A stretch of 7,939 nucleotides of DNA from an uncultured Eubacteriales bacterium (lineage in GTDB: Bacteria > Bacillota > Clostridia > Oscillospirales > Butyricicoccaceae), in NCBI GenBank assembly GCA_934630445.1, contig CAKTWY010000114.1, positions 1 to 7,939 of the forward strand. The letters run 5' to 3'. Positions 1 through 6,137 of the stretch are shown piece after piece. Under the pieces are notes generated by a model. The model saw only the letters and a list, made by a program, of their open reading frames with translations, was not told the DNA's origin and did not search any database. The translations under genes were made by a program, and so were the position numbers. Within the stretch, counting starts at the first letter, position 1; every line of letters starts with the position of its first letter.

Positions 1-16
1 AGGTCACTTCAAAAAC

Positions 17-60
17 GGCATGATGAAACAGAAGGCGCCACGCCCCCACTTTTTCATGCC
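17..60. repeat. Imperfect stem-loop near the left edge
   Basis: GGCATGA (17-23) is matched by TCATGCC (54-60), and the pairing can continue through AAA (26-28) with TTT (51-53) across a 2-nt bulge. The loop holds a second small hairpin, GGCG-CCA-CGCC (34-44). Similar 12-nt words flank it: GGTCACTTCAAA (2-13) and GGCCACCTCAAA (81-92), with 10 of 12 positions identical. This could be part of a dispersed intergenic repeat or a structured RNA end. No T-tract makes it a typical terminator on either strand. Confidence 0.3.
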
Positions 61-167
61 CATATTCAGCTTTATGCCGCGGCCACCTCAAACACCTTTG
101 CCATTTTGCAAGCCACTCCTTTCGTTTTTAAAACTTTGAAATTCAAATGATTTTGCCCTCGCCTGTC

Positions 168-196
168 ATTATAGCGGATCATCCGGAAATGTGCAA
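168..196 (-). promoter_or_regulatory. Possible leftward sigma-A promoter
   Basis: Read on the minus strand, TATAAT (173-168) is a perfect -10 element, preceded after 17 nt by TTGCAC (196-191), which matches only the TTG of the -35 consensus. Transcription would start near 161 and run left through an AAAGGAG (122-116) and a tiny ORF starting ATG at 104. No recognised gene follows within the window, so this is only a candidate. Confidence 0.3.
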
Positions 197-467
197 CTGT
201 TTTTTAAGCGGGCGGTTCACTGTCAGGTTCTTTCGGCAAAAGATAGCGGTGCGTTCCCCCTGTACACCGGACCAGCGTGTCCGCCATTGTCCGCAAAAAA
301 CTCCTGTTTTCCTCATCAGAATTTCTTCTTAGTCATTTTCGAATATATGTTCTATTTTAACTATATCCCGTTCTTTATCGTTTGTAAAGCCGTGCGCAGG
401 AAATACCGATGTATGCTGGCTAATCCCATGCTGTTTTTACTGAAATAACAAAAATCGAATCTTTTCC

Positions 468-496
468 TTGACATTTTTGTAAACATGTCATATAAT
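468..496 (+). promoter_or_regulatory. Consensus sigma-A promoter for the exporter operon
   Basis: TTGACA (468-473) and TATAAT (491-496) match the sigma-A consensus in all twelve positions and are separated by exactly 17 nt. Transcription should start near 503, leaving a leader of about 40 nt before the GTG start at 543. A perfect consensus promoter is normally very strong, so it is likely held in check; a palindrome covering most of it (469-490) is the obvious candidate site. Confidence 0.85.
469..490. promoter_or_regulatory. 22-bp palindromic operator candidate inside the promoter
   Basis: The outer arms TGACAT (469-474) and ATGTCA (485-490) are perfect reverse complements, and three further inner pairs match, so 9 of 11 symmetric pairs agree. 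The element covers the -35 box and the whole spacer and ends directly against the -10 box, so a bound dimer would block RNA polymerase. Length and symmetry fit a TetR-like (or similar helix-turn-helix) repressor of an efflux operon. No regulator gene is present in the window, so the protein is unknown. Confidence 0.5.
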
Positions 497-542
497 TTTT
501 ATTCTTCACGTTTTATGTGGGAAAAACAAAGGAGGGATAAAC

Positions 543-1343
543 GTGATCGTGCTGAAAAACGTATGTAAGACCTATCATGTTTTTCGCCGTGATCCGGGCT
601 TCGGAAACGCTGTGCGCGCCCTGTTCAGCCGCAAATATGAAGAGGTTCGCGCGCTCGAGCGGGTGTCCTTTACCATTGAGGACGGCGAAATGGTCGGCTA
701 TATCGGTCCGAACGGGGCTGGAAAAAGCAGCACCATTAAAATCATGAGCGGAATTCTCACACCGGACAGCGGCGAATGTCTGATCGACGGCCGCACCCCC
801 TGGCTGGACCGGAAGGCACATGTGGCGCACATCGGCGTGGTATTCGGTCAGCGCTCGCAGCTTTGGTGGGACGTGCCGGTGATCGATTCGTTCGAGCTGC
901 TGCGCGATATCTACGCGCTCTCCGAGCAGGAATACCATGAGAGCCTGACGGAGCTTACCGAGCTGCTGGACCTTGACGAGCTTCTGCGCACTCCGGCGCG
1001 CCTGCTCTCTCTCGGCCAGCGCATGCGGTGCGAGATTGCAGCCGCGCTCCTGCACAGACCGCGCACACTCTTTCTCGACGAGCCGACGATCGGTCTTGAC
1101 GCGGTGTCAAAGCTCGCAATCCGCGACTTTATTTCTCGGATCAACCGTGAACGCGACACGACGGTCATCCTCACCACACATGACATGCAGGATATCGAAG
1201 CGCTCACGCGGCGCATTCTGCTCATCGGGCACGGACGCATCCTTCTTGACGGAAGCTGGGAAGCGCTGAAAGAGAAATACATCTGCGAAAATGAGAATCT
1301 CGAACAAATGGCGGCGGCGCTCTACCGGGAGTATGCGATATGA
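543..1343 (+). CDS. ABC-2-type exporter, ATP-binding subunit
   Basis: This is the cytoplasmic ATPase of a membrane exporter. All catalytic motifs are visible in the 266 residues: Walker A GPNGAGKSS (55-63), Q-loop Gln103 in FGQRSQLWWD, signature LSLGQ (155-159), Walker B LFLDE (176-180) with Glu180, D-loop GLDAVS (184-189) and switch His213. The FGQRSQLWWD stretch and the LSLGQ form of the signature are, as I recall, typical of the ATPases paired with PF06182/DUF990-like permeases. The start is GTG, chosen because AAAGGAGGG (528-536) sits 7 nt before it. The stop overlaps the next gene by 4 nt (ATGA), so translation is probably coupled. The cargo cannot be read from the ATPase; related systems handle drugs, peptides or lipids. 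Confidence 0.93.
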   Translation: MIVLKNVCKTYHVFRRDPGFGNAVRALFSRKYEEVRALERVSFTIEDGEMVGYIGPNGAGKSSTIKIMSGILTPDSGECLIDGRTPWLDRKAHVAHIGVVFGQRSQLWWDVPVIDSFELLRDIYALSEQEYHESLTELTELLDLDELLRTPARLLSLGQRMRCEIAAALLHRPRTLFLDEPTIGLDAVSKLAIRDFISRINRERDTTVILTTHDMQDIEALTRRILLIGHGRILLDGSWEALKEKYICENENLEQMAAALYREYAI

Positions 1344-2140
1344 AAAAGTATCTCTCTCTGCTGCGCATGCGTTTTATCGCCGGTCTTCAGTATCGCGCTG
1401 CAGCGCTTGCCGGCATCGCCACGCAATTTGCATGGGGCTTTATGCTCATTTTAATGTTTTCTGCCTTTTATCGCAGCGATGCCTCTGCATTTCCCATGTC
1501 GCTTGCGCAGACGGCCTCCTATATATGGCTGCAGCAGGCCTTCCTTGCACTGCTGATGGTCTGGTTTCTCGATTCGGAAATCATATCTTCGATCACCAAC
1601 GGAAACGTTGCGTACGAGCTTTGCAGGCCAATCGACCTGTATGCAATGTGGTTTTTTAAAAACGTCGCTATGCGCCTGGCCAAAGCTGTCCTTCGCTGCC
1701 TGCCCATTCTGGTCATCGCCCTGTTTCTCCCCGCTCCGTATACGCTGCAGCTTCCGGGCATTGGGCGCATGCTCCTCTTCTTTTTATCGCTCCTGCTTGG
1801 CATGGCTGTCACGGTGGCGTTCTGCATGCTGATTTACATCTACACCTTTTACACCATGTCGCAGCAGGGGCTGCGCATGTTCGTCGGCCCGATCATTGAG
1901 TTTCTCTCCGGCTCGAGCATACCGCTTCCTTTTTTGCCGGACGGGCTTTATGCCGCGCTTTCCTATCTGCCGACGACGTCGATGCTCAATACTCCATTCC
2001 TGATCTTCAACGGAGTTCTGTCAGGGAGCGATCTTTATAAAGCTTTGGCGCTTCAGGTCTTCTGGATGGCGGCGCTCATTCTCTTTGGAAAAATTACGAT
2101 GCAGCATGCGCTCAAACGTGTTATCGTGCAAGGAGGTTAA
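1340..2140 (+). CDS. ABC-2-type exporter permease, first subunit
   Basis: A 266-residue integral membrane protein with about six hydrophobic segments (roughly 20-42, 58-78, 106-131, 143-172, 178-195 and 235-252). It has a short basic amphipathic start before the first segment and, between the second and third, the motif GNVAYELCRP (88-97), which I know as characteristic of ABC-2 permeases of the PF06182/DUF990-like group. Its length is typical of that group. It starts inside the ATPase stop codon, and its last codons (GGA GGT) provide the ribosome binding site of the second permease. It should form a heterodimeric pore with that next protein. Substrate unknown; exporter rather than importer is inferred from the ABC-2 fold. 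Confidence 0.88.
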   Translation: MKKYLSLLRMRFIAGLQYRAAALAGIATQFAWGFMLILMFSAFYRSDASAFPMSLAQTASYIWLQQAFLALLMVWFLDSEIISSITNGNVAYELCRPIDLYAMWFFKNVAMRLAKAVLRCLPILVIALFLPAPYTLQLPGIGRMLLFFLSLLLGMAVTVAFCMLIYIYTFYTMSQQGLRMFVGPIIEFLSGSSIPLPFLPDGLYAALSYLPTTSMLNTPFLIFNGVLSGSDLYKALALQVFWMAALILFGKITMQHALKRVIVQGG

Positions 2141-2144
2141 AGGG

Positions 2145-2921
2145 ATGAAACTTTACATGCGTTATCTCGCGATCCATATAAAAAGCGCAATGCAGTACAA
2201 AGCCTCCTTCTGCATGATGGCGGCAGGACAGTTCATTTCTGCGTTCACAGCCTTCCTCGCGATTGCATTTATGTTTGCACGTTTCCACACGGTCGACGGT
2301 TTTACCTTTTCAGAGGTGCTTTTATGCTATGCCATCTCAACCATGTCCTTCGCGCTGGCCGAGTGTTTCGGCCGTGGATTCGATCTGTTTCCACAGGTCA
2401 TCTCCAACGGCGAATTCGACCGCATCCTTGTCAGGCCGCGCAGTCCGATGTTCCAGGTGCTTTCCGCTAAAATGGAACTTTCGCGTATTGGACGGCTGTT
2501 TCAGGCAATCCTAATCCTGTGTTACGCCCTCCCGGCGAGCGCGATCAACTGGACAGGCGCGAAGCTGCTGACGCTTTTGCTGATGATCCTCGGCGGAACA
2601 GCTCTGTTTTTCGGACTTTTTATTTTATACGCGACCTTTACGTTTTTTACGATCGAAGGCCTGGAAGTGCTCAACATCTTCACTTACGGCGGACAGGAGT
2701 TCAGCCAGTATCCGGTGAGCATCTATGGAGATGGGGTACTGAAATTCCTCACTTACGTTATCCCTATCGCCTGCGTGCAGTATTACCCGCTTTTATTTCT
2801 GCTCGACCGTACACAGAGCGCTGCGGCGGCGTTTTTCCCGCTTGCGGCATTTGCCTTTCTCGGCGTGTGCGCCTTTGCGTGGCGCTTTGGCGTGAAGCGC
2901 TTTCAATCGACGGGATCATGA
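2145..2921 (+). CDS. ABC-2-type exporter permease, second subunit
   Basis: A 258-residue membrane protein of the same broad family as the preceding permease but clearly distinct in sequence. It carries GEFDRILVRPRSP (89-101), the counterpart of the GNVAYELCRP motif, then the conserved stretch FTIEGLEVLNIFTYGGQEFS (168-187) and a late VIPIACVQYYP (205-215). Hydrophobic segments lie at about 24-45, 56-75, 115-135, 138-168, 200-220 and 226-247. ATG at 2145 is preferred over an upstream in-frame start at 2085 because AGGAGG (2131-2136) stands 8 nt before it and the longer form would overlap the previous gene by 56 nt. Two different permeases plus one ATPase make a complete heteromeric exporter. 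Confidence 0.88.
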   Translation: MKLYMRYLAIHIKSAMQYKASFCMMAAGQFISAFTAFLAIAFMFARFHTVDGFTFSEVLLCYAISTMSFALAECFGRGFDLFPQVISNGEFDRILVRPRSPMFQVLSAKMELSRIGRLFQAILILCYALPASAINWTGAKLLTLLLMILGGTALFFGLFILYATFTFFTIEGLEVLNIFTYGGQEFSQYPVSIYGDGVLKFLTYVIPIACVQYYPLLFLLDRTQSAAAAFFPLAAFAFLGVCAFAWRFGVKRFQSTGS

Positions 2922-2936
2922 TGTTTTTTGCCATTT

Positions 2937-2958
2937 AAAGAGCAGATTTTGTCTCTTT
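2937..2958 (+). terminator. Weak terminator-like hairpin after the exporter operon
   Basis: AAAGAG (2937-2942) can pair with CTCTTT (2953-2958) around a 10-nt loop; the T run is short. The stem is A/T-rich and would be weak. Its place, just after the last permease stop and before the next promoter, is what supports it. Confidence 0.25.
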
Positions 2959-2963
2959 TGCCG

Positions 2964-2992
2964 TTGTAATATCCCATTTTTTCTAGTATACT
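2964..2992 (+). promoter_or_regulatory. Promoter for the CoaX-like gene
   Basis: TTGTAA (2964-2969; 4 of 6 consensus matches) and TATACT (2987-2992; 5 of 6) are 17 nt apart. Transcription would begin near 2999, giving a very short leader with the ribosome binding site AAGGGGGG (3001-3008) almost at its 5' end, 6 nt before the ATG at 3015. This suggests the gene is not simply read through from the exporter operon. Confidence 0.55.
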
Positions 2993-3014
2993 CTAAGCGA
3001 AAGGGGGGCTTCAA

Positions 3015-3791
3015 ATGCTCCTGACGGTCTGTATCGACAATTCGTTCATCAGCTGCGGCGCTTTTGACGGTGATCGGCTGCGTTTTGTCACAAGCATGGC
3101 GACCCTTCCGCGCCGCACGGCGGATCAGTACGCAGTAGAGCTGGAAAGCCTTTTGCGTCTTCACGGCGCGCTCCCTACAGATTTTGGCGAGGCGGCGCTA
3201 GCGTCGGTCGTGCCGGAGCTCATCCCCATTTTCTCAGAAGCCATTCAAACGCTCACAGGCTGCGCCGCGCTTGTTCTCGGTCCCGGCGTCAAAACAGGGC
3301 TTAATATCCTCATCGAGAATCCCGCACAGCTCGGCGGCGACCTCGTTGCCGCGGCAGTTGCAGCAGCGGCGCGCTTTCCCCTTCCGTGCGTGCTTTTTGA
3401 CTTTGGCTCGGTGACAACGGTAAGCGTACTCGACAAAAACGGCTCCTATCGCGGCGCGATCATCTCCGCCGGCGTAGGGCTCACGCTTGATGCCCTGACA
3501 AGTCACACAGCTTTACTGCCCCATATTGGCATTGGTTCTCCGCCTTCTGTAATCGGAAAAAACTCTGTACAGTCGATGCAATCCGGTGTGATCTTCGGAA
3601 CGGCGGCAATGCTTGACGGCCTGGCCGAACGCATCGAGGCAGAACTCAAAAGCGCGGTGCACATCGTCGCGTCCGGGCAGTTCGCAGAGGCAATCCTGCC
3701 GCACTGCAGACGCAAGGCGGAGCTTTGTGAGCATCTGCCTCTGCACGGGCTGCGCATCATTTTTGCGAAGAACCACACTATCGCGGTATAA
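3015..3791 (+). CDS. Type III pantothenate kinase (CoaX) homologue with altered active site
   Basis: CoaX enzymes phosphorylate pantothenate, the first step of coenzyme A synthesis in the cytoplasm. The 258-residue length and many landmarks fit that family: SVVP (64-67), LGPGVKTGLNI (88-98), DFGSVTT (129-135), VIGKNSVQSMQSG (179-191) and a DGLAERI helix. Key residues differ, however. Ungapped alignment of the start to the usual DxGNT loop puts Cys6 where the catalytic Asp belongs and Asp8 where the Gly belongs (CIDNS). The usual GADR motif is GGDL (107-110), keeping the Asp but losing the Arg; the usual ISPG reads ISAG (150-153), and the late GG reads SGQ. It probably is not a normal pantothenate kinase. 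It could be an inactive sensor or regulator, or a kinase for another small acid. A pantothenate-type transporter gene follows. Confidence 0.8.
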   Translation: MLLTVCIDNSFISCGAFDGDRLRFVTSMATLPRRTADQYAVELESLLRLHGALPTDFGEAALASVVPELIPIFSEAIQTLTGCAALVLGPGVKTGLNILIENPAQLGGDLVAAAVAAAARFPLPCVLFDFGSVTTVSVLDKNGSYRGAIISAGVGLTLDALTSHTALLPHIGIGSPPSVIGKNSVQSMQSGVIFGTAAMLDGLAERIEAELKSAVHIVASGQFAEAILPHCRRKAELCEHLPLHGLRIIFAKNHTIAV

Positions 3792-3807
3792 GGCCCAGCA
3801 GGGCTTT
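3790..3807 (+). terminator. Small hairpin between the CoaX-like and S-component genes
   Basis: AAGGCCC (3790-3796) pairs with GGGCTTT (3801-3807) through six Watson-Crick pairs and one G-T pair, with loop AGCA. It includes the stop codon of the CoaX-like gene and is followed by an AT-rich run rather than a clean T-tract. It may act as a leaky terminator that sets the ratio of the two genes. I see no convincing separate promoter before the next gene. Confidence 0.3.
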
Positions 3808-3862
3808 ATATAAATTTTATGCGCTGTATCTTACATAGAACAGCAGCAGGAGGTAATTGAAT

Positions 3863-4462
3863 ATGCGCAAATCCACAATCAATGTCGGCAGGATGACACG
3901 TTTGGCCATACTTGTCGCGCTCGAGCTCATCATGGCGTACACGCCGCTCGGCTATTTCAGGACCGCAGGGCTGGAAATCACATTTTTGATGATCCCGGTC
4001 GTCATCGGCGCCATTATCCTTGGCCCGGCAGAAGGGGCGATCCTCGGCGGCATATTTGGTTTGACAAGCTTCGGCACCTGTTTCGGTGCGAGTACCTTCG
4101 GCGGTTCCCTTCTTGCGATCAATCCGTTTTTTACGTTTGTGACCTGCTTCTTCCCGCGCCTGCTTGCAGGGCTGTTGTGCGGATATCTTTTCCGTGCGCT
4201 GCATAAAGTTGACCGGACAAAGCTCCTTTCCTTCGGCGCGGCGAGCCTTGGCGGCGCGCTTCTCAACACGTTCTTTTTTATGACTACCCTGATGCTGAGC
4301 TTTGGCAGCACTCCATTTATTCAGGAGATGATGGCGGGTATGAACGTCATCCCCTTCGTCCTCGCGTTCGTCGGCCTGCAGGGCCTTCTTGAAGCGGTGG
4401 TCTGCTTCATTGCCGGCACCGCGATCAGCAAAGCGCTGCAACATTTTCTGCCTGTCAAATAA
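3863..4462 (+). CDS. ECF transporter S component, probably pantothenate (PanT-like)
   Basis: The substrate-binding membrane subunit of an energy-coupling-factor vitamin importer. Its 199 residues are mostly hydrophobic, with about six membrane segments (roughly 13-30, 38-56, 58-75, 86-112, 122-147, 162-186). The first contains AILVA (15-19), the AxxxA pattern used by S components to dock on EcfT, and the stretch IPVVIGAIILGPAEGAILGG (44-63) is typical of S components. The ATPases and EcfT are absent, as expected for a group II system sharing a module encoded elsewhere. Pantothenate is inferred from the neighbouring CoaX-like gene and general resemblance to PanT, not from a substrate motif. 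ATG at 3863 is chosen because AGGAGG (3848-3853) stands 9 nt away; an in-frame TTG at 3857 would leave only 3 nt. Confidence 0.85.
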   Translation: MRKSTINVGRMTRLAILVALELIMAYTPLGYFRTAGLEITFLMIPVVIGAIILGPAEGAILGGIFGLTSFGTCFGASTFGGSLLAINPFFTFVTCFFPRLLAGLLCGYLFRALHKVDRTKLLSFGAASLGGALLNTFFFMTTLMLSFGSTPFIQEMMAGMNVIPFVLAFVGLQGLLEAVVCFIAGTAISKALQHFLPVK

Positions 4463-4576
4463 AGAATGTCTGCTGACGTCGTTATTCGGTTGATTCACAC
4501 GGAAAATGCCATGCGAACGATCCCAAAGCACTTTTTGCATGTCAAACGTCTATACATTTAATTTTCTATTTGTTCA

Positions 4577-4622
4577 ATGACAAGAAGCTGTCGCAGTATA
4601 AACTGCGACAGCTTCTTGTCAT
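4577..4622. terminator. Perfect 21-bp hairpin, bidirectional terminator
   Basis: The arms 4577-4597 and 4602-4622 are exact reverse complements around the loop ATAA. The core is GCTGTCGCAGT / ACTGCGACAGC and is flanked by AAG and CTT, so a shorter GC-rich stem with a T-rich 3' side can form on either strand. It lies between the converging S-component gene and PHP hydrolase gene, where a shared terminator is expected. The rest of the 222-nt gap shows no gene. Confidence 0.8.
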
Positions 4623-4684
4623 ATGTATCGCTTCTGTTCCGTTTTGGTTGATGTCCTTTGAATTACTCAGCGCGTGTTCCAGTC

Positions 4685-5656
4685 TCAACCTTCTATAAAA
4701 ATCGGGTTGCTCACGAGCAGTTCGCACCGGCTGCCATTCATCGTTCCCCACACCTCTGCGCGCATCCACTTTTCCGGTTCGACGGCGTTGACGGTAAGCA
4801 TTACATCTTCCTCATACGGCATCTCTGCCAAAACGCCGCCTGAATGAAGCAGCACAATCTTTTCCGGTTTGATGTGAAAGTTTTTCCACGCATGAAAACG
4901 GCGGCCTACCTGAAACCGAAGCGTAACGCTGACTTTACCCGGCGTCATGCTCTCCCCCATTTGTGCGGTATGCAACGCCCGCCGTGCGCTGAATTCAGTC
5001 AGCTCTGGTCCTACGCTGACAAACGCTCTATGCTTTTTCAGCGCATCTTTTGCCGCGTCGGTCAGAGTTTCATTCTCATCGACCAGCAGGTACGTCACGC
5101 CATATGGCTTGCTGTCGTCCTCTCCTCCATGCCAGTCCCGCGCGGATACCGCCGTGGTGCGAAAGCCTCTGTCAAGAAGCCTGTTCCACAGCTCCCGAGC
5201 CCGCCTATTATACCCGGTAAGCTGCGGCGTGCCGCCCGACCAGATCTCAAGATAATCGAGAAGCGCCCAATCCTGCAGGCGAAACTCCCAAAAGCATCCG
5301 CAACACACGGGTCCGCCGGCCGCATAAGGATGCGCCATACCGGTCAAACCGCCTGCTGCCTTCACGGCACGGAGCTTTTCGTCGATATTTTCCGGAGTGA
5401 CATCGCGCCAGTCGACATACCGTGAAGCACCCAGAACCAGAACATGCCCATAATATGTCGTCCATTCAAGCCCGTTGATAATTCCGCACGGATAATCGCC
5501 TGTTTCCGCCTCGCCAATCGCCGACACGGCATTGTGGTCGGTCAGGGCAACCGCGTCGAGGCCAATCTCTGCTGCGCGCTGCGTAAGGGTGGACAGCGTG
5601 AACTGACCGTCGCTGTGCACCGTATGCGTATGAAGTTCGCATGCAATCCATTTCAT
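4685..5656 (-). CDS. PHP-domain metallohydrolase, CehA/McbA-like
   Basis: A 323-residue cytoplasmic (no signal peptide) metal-dependent hydrolase. The PHP ligand set is complete: HTH at 9-11 with Asp16 in HTHTVHSDG, Asp40-His41 in LTDHN, Glu64 in GLEWTT with His71, His109 in MAHP, and Asp173/His176 in ARDWHGG. These bind two or three metal ions and cleave phosphoester or other ester bonds. The GLEWTT..GH..VLG pattern and the C-terminal region resemble proteins annotated CehA/McbA family; those names come from carbaryl hydrolases and do not fix the substrate. About 215-323 looks like a beta-rich extension. ATG at 5656 follows AGGAGG (5672-5667) at 10 nt. It is the last gene of an operon with two sugar-type permeases, so it probably acts on the imported solute. 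Confidence 0.85.
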   Translation of the reverse strand: MKWIACELHTHTVHSDGQFTLSTLTQRAAEIGLDAVALTDHNAVSAIGEAETGDYPCGIINGLEWTTYYGHVLVLGASRYVDWRDVTPENIDEKLRAVKAAGGLTGMAHPYAAGGPVCCGCFWEFRLQDWALLDYLEIWSGGTPQLTGYNRRARELWNRLLDRGFRTTAVSARDWHGGEDDSKPYGVTYLLVDENETLTDAAKDALKKHRAFVSVGPELTEFSARRALHTAQMGESMTPGKVSVTLRFQVGRRFHAWKNFHIKPEKIVLLHSGGVLAEMPYEEDVMLTVNAVEPEKWMRAEVWGTMNGSRCELLVSNPIFIEG

Positions 5657-5663
5657 ATCGCGG

Positions 5664-6128
5664 CTACCTCCTGATTCCCGTGATTTGAACCTGATAATCG
5701 CATTTTTTCGTGATCAGTGCGAACACATTGATCACAAACTTCCATTCGCCCGATTCAAGTTCTGCAAGTGAAAAGCCCGGCGACGACCCGCCGCTTTTCA
5801 GAACGATATGCTGCGCATTGCCATGACGCAGGGCACTGCCAATATATCTCCCGTTCATATCCATGGAAAACGTAACGTGGTTACACAGGGGAAGAACCTC
5901 GTCGCCTCCCTCATAGACATCTGTCTGCGGATCAAGCTGATAGCGCTGCACACATTCCTCGATCATCTGCTCTGACTGAACGTAATCGTAAAAGTATTTT
6001 GGATAAAAACATGTGTCGACATAAATTTCATCATACGGTTCATCAACCCGGAAAGGAATTACAATATTTGTCTTTTCGTTTTCAGATGTTAGAGTGAGCG
6101 ACCGTTCCAGTAAAACATGGCTGCACAT
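5664..6128 (-). CDS. Beta-rich accessory protein resembling the N-terminal domain of CehA-like PHP proteins
   Basis: A 154-residue soluble protein with alternating hydrophobic strands and no signal peptide or membrane segment. The section LPLCNHVTFSMD (79-90), GSALRHGNAQHIVLKSG (97-113), SSPGFSLAELESGEWKFVIN (115-134) and CDYQVQI (143-149) resembles, from memory, the N-terminal beta-sandwich preceding the PHP domain in longer CehA/McbA-type proteins, with the SPGF..GEW..V..CxY pattern. Together with the next gene the length is 477 residues, about that of the fused form. ATG at 6128 is preferred, with AGGTG 6 nt upstream; a GTG at 6137 would add three residues but leaves its ribosome binding site too close. 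The gap to the PHP gene is 7 nt. It probably binds the PHP protein; I know of no separate function. Confidence 0.7.
   Translation of the reverse strand: MCSHVLLERSLTLTSENEKTNIVIPFRVDEPYDEIYVDTCFYPKYFYDYVQSEQMIEECVQRYQLDPQTDVYEGGDEVLPLCNHVTFSMDMNGRYIGSALRHGNAQHIVLKSGGSSPGFSLAELESGEWKFVINVFALITKKCDYQVQITGIRR
5667..5672 (-). promoter_or_regulatory. Ribosome binding site that separates the two hydrolase genes
   Basis: AGGAGG on the minus strand lies at the very end of the upstream gene, immediately before its TAG stop (5666-5664), and 10 nt before the ATG of the PHP gene. It is the main evidence that the PHP domain is translated on its own rather than being the broken half of a fused gene. Confidence 0.65.
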
Positions 6129-6137
6129 AAGATACAC

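Larger units (their letters stand above)
1..467. other. Intergenic region without a confident gene
   Basis: No reading frame here looks like a protein I recognise; the longest rightward ones (147-332 and 191-448) have no good ribosome binding site and low-complexity-like composition. What can be seen: a frame open from the left edge to a stop at 148-150 on the + strand; two tiny leftward ORFs (104-72, MAKVFEVAAA; 63-4, 19 codons); a leftward frame open from about 119 off the left edge; a hairpin at 17-60; and a possible leftward promoter at 168-196. The 3' half, from about 300, becomes AT-rich towards the exporter promoter. It may be the leader or tail of a gene lying left of the window, but that cannot be decided here. 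Confidence 0.5.

Noticed and set aside
147..448. Two overlapping rightward frames of 61 and 85 codons
   Set aside because: They have no proper ribosome binding site, unconvincing composition, overlap each other, and cover a region that becomes AT-rich and promoter-like.
1005..1019. LSLGQ instead of LSGGQ in the ABC signature as a possible loss of function
   Set aside because: As I recall, this variant is normal for ATPases paired with PF06182/DUF990-like permeases, and all other catalytic residues are intact.
513..1055. 180-codon leftward frame antisense to the ABC ATPase
   Set aside because: It runs opposite to a gene with every ABC motif intact and has no recognisable domain or ribosome binding site.
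2882..2900. GCGCTT...AAGCGC hairpin near the end of the second permease gene
   Set aside because: It lies inside the coding region before the stop, has no T-tract of useful length after it, and is best explained by codon content.
3806..4540. 244-codon leftward reading frame antisense to the S-component gene
   Set aside because: It is almost fully antisense to a clear membrane protein gene; its composition (rich in Lys, Arg, Glu, Ala, His, Gln with no hydrophobic core pattern) is what the reverse of a hydrophobic gene gives, and it matches no family I know.
4844..5425. 193-codon rightward frame opposite the PHP hydrolase
   Set aside because: It is antisense to a gene with a complete metal-ligand set and contains no recognised motif.
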